The notes under the pieces were generated by a model that was not told where the DNA came from, made no database searches, and saw nothing but the letters and a program-made list of their open reading frames with translations. Made by a program: the position numbers and the translations under genes. Below, piece by piece: positions 29,514-31,889 of a stretch of 31,889 nt of DNA. The stretch lies in the NCBI GenBank assembly GCA_900763705.1, contig CAAFLG010000041.1:1-31889 (forward strand), in the 5' to 3' direction. The first letter of the stretch is position 1. Each line of letters opens with the position of its first letter. The stretch is from an uncultured Oscillospiraceae bacterium. Lineage in GTDB: Bacteria; Bacillota; Clostridia; Oscillospirales; Oscillospiraceae.

Positions 29514-31574
29514 TTACAGGCTCAAAACCGTGACGCCGCTGCGTCCGGCAAGGAAGGTACTTTCGCGGTGCTGGCAGGTGAAGAGCAGGATCTGGCGCGT
29601 TTTGCTCTCTTCATAGAGCAGCTCGAGCGCTTTCCGGCAGCGCGCGTCGTCAAAATGCACGAGCGCATCGTCCAGCACAAGGGGGATGGGGTCGCCGTCC
29701 GGCAGGACGCACTCGCAGATCGCAAGGCGCACGGCGAGGTAAAGCTGATCGAGCGCGCCGAGACTCAGAAGCTGCGCGTCGTGCGTGACGGCTTCGCCGC
29801 GCTCGCCTGCCTGCGCGCTGAGATCGCGGTCGAGCAGAACACTTTCATACTTGCCGTCCGTCAGGCGGGAGAAGAGCTCGCCCGCGCGGCGGCTGAGCGC
29901 GGGGGAGAAGCGGCTTTGCAGCGTGGCGTTCGCACGCTGCAAGGCGTCCATCGCAAGGGAGATGGCGTCATACTCCGCCTGCAAGCGGGAGAGCGCTTCG
30001 CGCTTTTGCGCAAGCTGTGCCTCGAGCGCTTCACGCTCACCGACGGCGCGGCAGCGGCCCTGAGTGTGGTCGAGTTCACTTTGCAGCGTGCGCCGGCGCT
30101 CGGAAAGCGCCGATAACGCCGCGCGGAGTTCTTCCCTGTTCTGCGCGGGACGGGCAGTGGGTGCATCCGGAAACGTGCGCGCCGGGTGCTGCTGCGCAAG
30201 CAGCTCATACTGCGCGCGCCTTGTCTGCGCCTGCTGCGTCAGGGTATCGAGCGCGTCGTATTGCGCGAGCGCGTCGTTGATGCAGGAATTCACGCGGGCG
30301 AGGCTGCCGGCGGCGGGGATGAGCGCGAGCAGCGCGTCTGCGGCAGCGTCGTAGGAAGAGAGCAGCGCATCCAGCGCGGCGCTTGCGCGCTTGAGTGCAT
30401 CCAGCAGCTCGCGGCGGCGGAGCTCATAGGCGGCAAAGGCCCTGCGCTGCCGCGCGCGGAGCGGGATGGCGGTGAGGATACCGACCGCCGCGGCAGAAGA
30501 AAATATGATATCATAAAGTGGCCTCGTCTTCAAGAGAAGACAGGCGGCCAGAGCAAAAAGTGACAGCGTGCCGATTGCGGCGCACACATAAAATATAGGA
30601 GAAAGCGCGGGAGCGCTGTTCTGTGCGTCGAAAGTGCGCAGAGCGTCTTCGGCATCCTCGCGCGCGAGCGCAGCGCGGTCGATCTCCGCTTTGCGGCCCT
30701 TGAGGGCATTCAGCGCGGCGCGTCCCTGCGCGAGCGTTTCACGCGTCGGACAGGCGCTCAGCTGCATGGCGCGCTGCGCGCGCTCAAGCGCGTTTGCTGC
30801 TTCGTCCGCGGCGGCTCCGGCCTGCGCAACGGCTTGATATTCCTCCTGCGCATCGCAGAGGTCATGCGCGCGGAGCGCGCCGCACAGGCGCTGCTCCTCG
30901 GCGTCGAGGACGCGCAGCGCATGCTCCGCTTCCTGCCTGTGCGCTTCAAGCTGCGTCAGTTCATCAAGAGAGCGGTTCAGCTCGTCCGTTTCCGCTTCCA
31001 AGGCGGGGATGCGGCCGGAGCGATGGTAACGGCGCGCGTTGAGCTGCTTTTTGAGCGCGGCGAGCGCATCCGTGCAGGATGTGCCCTCCTCACCGGTGGT
31101 GATGAGCGCGGCGATGCGGCGCTCAAGTTCGGCGCTCGCGTCGACGCACATGCCGCTTTGGCGGATGAAGGCGCTGCGCTCGTAGACCTCGCGCGGGATG
31201 CCGAGCAGCGTTTCGCCGAGATCTTCAGCATTGAGACCGGGAACGCTTTCGCCGCTGCCGGTGTAGACGGCGGAGAAGCGGCCCATCGGGTCACCCGCGC
31301 GCACGGTATCGCGCGTGACGGTGATATCGCCCATGCGGCCTCTGAGCTCCAGTGTGCCCTGCATCGGCGCGAGCGACCAGGGAGCGTATCGGTTCTTCTC
31401 AGCGGCGGCGCCGCGCTCGCGGGGCGGAAAACCATAGAGCATCACGCGCAGGAAGGCGAGCAGCGTGGACTTGCCCGACTCGTTCGGCGCCTCAATGATA
31501 TTGAGGCCGTTTTCAAATTGAATCGTGCGATGATCGAGCGTTCCAAATGTCGCAGCCATGCGGCGGAATTGCAA
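29514..31574 (-). CDS. SMC/RecN-like AAA ATPase, YhaN type, with a membrane hairpin
   Basis: A 686-residue ATPase with split ABC-type halves. The N-terminal half has FGTLDHRTIQFENGLNII and Walker A APNESGKST (29-37), followed by Q-loop region RQSGM. Long alanine-rich coiled coil lies on both sides of two predicted membrane helices (about 325-372). The C-terminal half has the signature LSLGALDQLYLAVRLA (604-619) and Walker B IPLVLDDALVHFDD (630-643). It resembles YhaN, normally partnered with a YhaO-type nuclease; no such gene is in the window. I chose the TTG at 31574 because AGGAGG lies nine bases upstream and the protein then begins at the conserved first strand; an ATG five codons later is the alternative. 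Confidence 0.8.
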   Translation of the reverse strand: MQFRRMAATFGTLDHRTIQFENGLNIIEAPNESGKSTLLAFLRVMLYGFPPRERGAAAEKNRYAPWSLAPMQGTLELRGRMGDITVTRDTVRAGDPMGRFSAVYTGSGESVPGLNAEDLGETLLGIPREVYERSAFIRQSGMCVDASAELERRIAALITTGEEGTSCTDALAALKKQLNARRYHRSGRIPALEAETDELNRSLDELTQLEAHRQEAEHALRVLDAEEQRLCGALRAHDLCDAQEEYQAVAQAGAAADEAANALERAQRAMQLSACPTRETLAQGRAALNALKGRKAEIDRAALAREDAEDALRTFDAQNSAPALSPIFYVCAAIGTLSLFALAACLLLKTRPLYDIIFSSAAAVGILTAIPLRARQRRAFAAYELRRRELLDALKRASAALDALLSSYDAAADALLALIPAAGSLARVNSCINDALAQYDALDTLTQQAQTRRAQYELLAQQHPARTFPDAPTARPAQNREELRAALSALSERRRTLQSELDHTQGRCRAVGEREALEAQLAQKREALSRLQAEYDAISLAMDALQRANATLQSRFSPALSRRAGELFSRLTDGKYESVLLDRDLSAQAGERGEAVTHDAQLLSLGALDQLYLAVRLAICECVLPDGDPIPLVLDDALVHFDDARCRKALELLYEESKTRQILLFTCQHRESTFLAGRSGVTVLSL

Positions 31575-31669
31575 GGAGACACACCTCCTGAGTGAGAGTT
31601 TAAAAATAGATACCTTATTATAACACCGGACGGAGAATTTGTCTTCTGTCAGGGCAAAAAAAGGGTCTG

Positions 31670-31730
31670 AAAAATTAATTGAAAAAACTTTGAAAAAACT
31701 GTTGACAAAAGCGGTAGTAGGTGTTAAGAT
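31670..31730 (+). promoter_or_regulatory. Strong promoter with A-tract upstream element, probably of an rRNA operon
   Basis: A perfect TTGACA (31702-31707), a 17-base spacer and TAAGAT (31725-31730). Three phased A-tracts (31670-31700) lie just upstream like an UP element. The -10 is inside a dyad AGGTGTTA and TAACACCT (31719-31737). The downstream leader, 31738 to the window end, has no open reading frame of note and contains CACCTTGTAAATTAAACAAC, similar to leaders that precede 16S rRNA in Clostridia. The rRNA gene itself would lie beyond the right edge, so this is inference. Confidence 0.6.
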
Positions 31731-31889
31731 AACACCTGTTCCGCGAATGGAGCGTGCACCTTGTAAATTAAACAACGAAACTTTGACAAGCACCAGATGA
31801 AAAACTGTGCAATATGTACAGTGGCTTGCGGAAGACCGGTTAAGTCAATTACGGTCTGAAGTAAGGATAAAAAGTTTTAAGCTATGACA

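Noticed and set aside
31575..31793. A 73-residue N-terminal extension of the YhaN-like ATPase
   Set aside because: It reads backwards through the strong promoter at 31702-31730. The TTG at 31574 has AGGAGG and gives the canonical start.
1..31889. tRNA genes, phage genes, insertion sequences or a toxin-antitoxin or defence island
   Set aside because: No tRNA cloverleaf with a TTCRA loop, transposase, integrase, restriction or toxin-antitoxin motif was recognised. The genes read as core metabolism, with the caveat that this was done by eye.

Overview
The window looks like chromosomal DNA from a GC-rich anaerobic Clostridia member, most plausibly an Oscillospiraceae-type gut bacterium. Supporting this are the long Firmicute form of urocanate hydratase, a butyryl-CoA:acetate CoA-transferase-like gene, an iron-type butanol/alcohol dehydrogenase, an ECF-type folate transporter under a tetrahydrofolate riboswitch, glycine riboswitches, SLH cell-wall domains, and strong AGGAGG ribosome binding sites. 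No phage, plasmid, insertion sequence or CRISPR array was seen. The species assignment is inference.

Layout. (1) 1-6650: histidine utilisation. hutI (cut by the left edge) and hutU run leftward. A divergent LysR regulator, glutamate formimidoyltransferase, formimidoyl-THF cyclodeaminase and HutD run rightward. Histidase is not in the window. (2) 6690-10450: a leftward unit of zur-znuA-znuC-znuB joined by three 4-base ATGA overlaps behind a Fur-type box, followed by two small uncharacterised membrane or secreted proteins. (3) 10460-12390: a short PhnD-like lipoprotein and an iron alcohol dehydrogenase. (4) 12590-15075: glyA leftward and folT rightward, folT preceded by a THF riboswitch and terminator. 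(5) 15120-17155: a Methyltransf_32-type methyltransferase coupled to rsmI. (6) 17300-21665: an S41 protease with SLH domains, a GIY-YIG protein, NAD(P)HX dehydratase and a CoA-transferase-like protein. (7) 21720-25350: two tandem sodium:alanine/glycine symporter paralogues, each with its own single-aptamer glycine riboswitch and leader terminator. (8) 25425-31575: a LysR regulator divergent from a CofE-like ligase, then mrp, a CmpB-family membrane protein and a large YhaN-like ATPase. (9) The right edge holds a strong promoter with an A-tract-rich upstream element, resembling an rRNA operon promoter.

How the genes fit together. Several units share one-carbon and glycine metabolism. Histidine breakdown passes its formimino group to THF (ftcD, fchA). 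GlyA exchanges serine, glycine and methylene-THF. FolT imports folate under THF control. Two transporters are under glycine control. The clearest undescribed signal is a family of dispersed GC-rich palindromes in intergenic gaps (807-846, 5123-5168, 12473-12528, plus smaller TTTGCCGCC hairpins). Other points of interest are two enzyme or transporter paralogues with changes at normally invariant positions, and a CofE-like gene with no F420 gene nearby.
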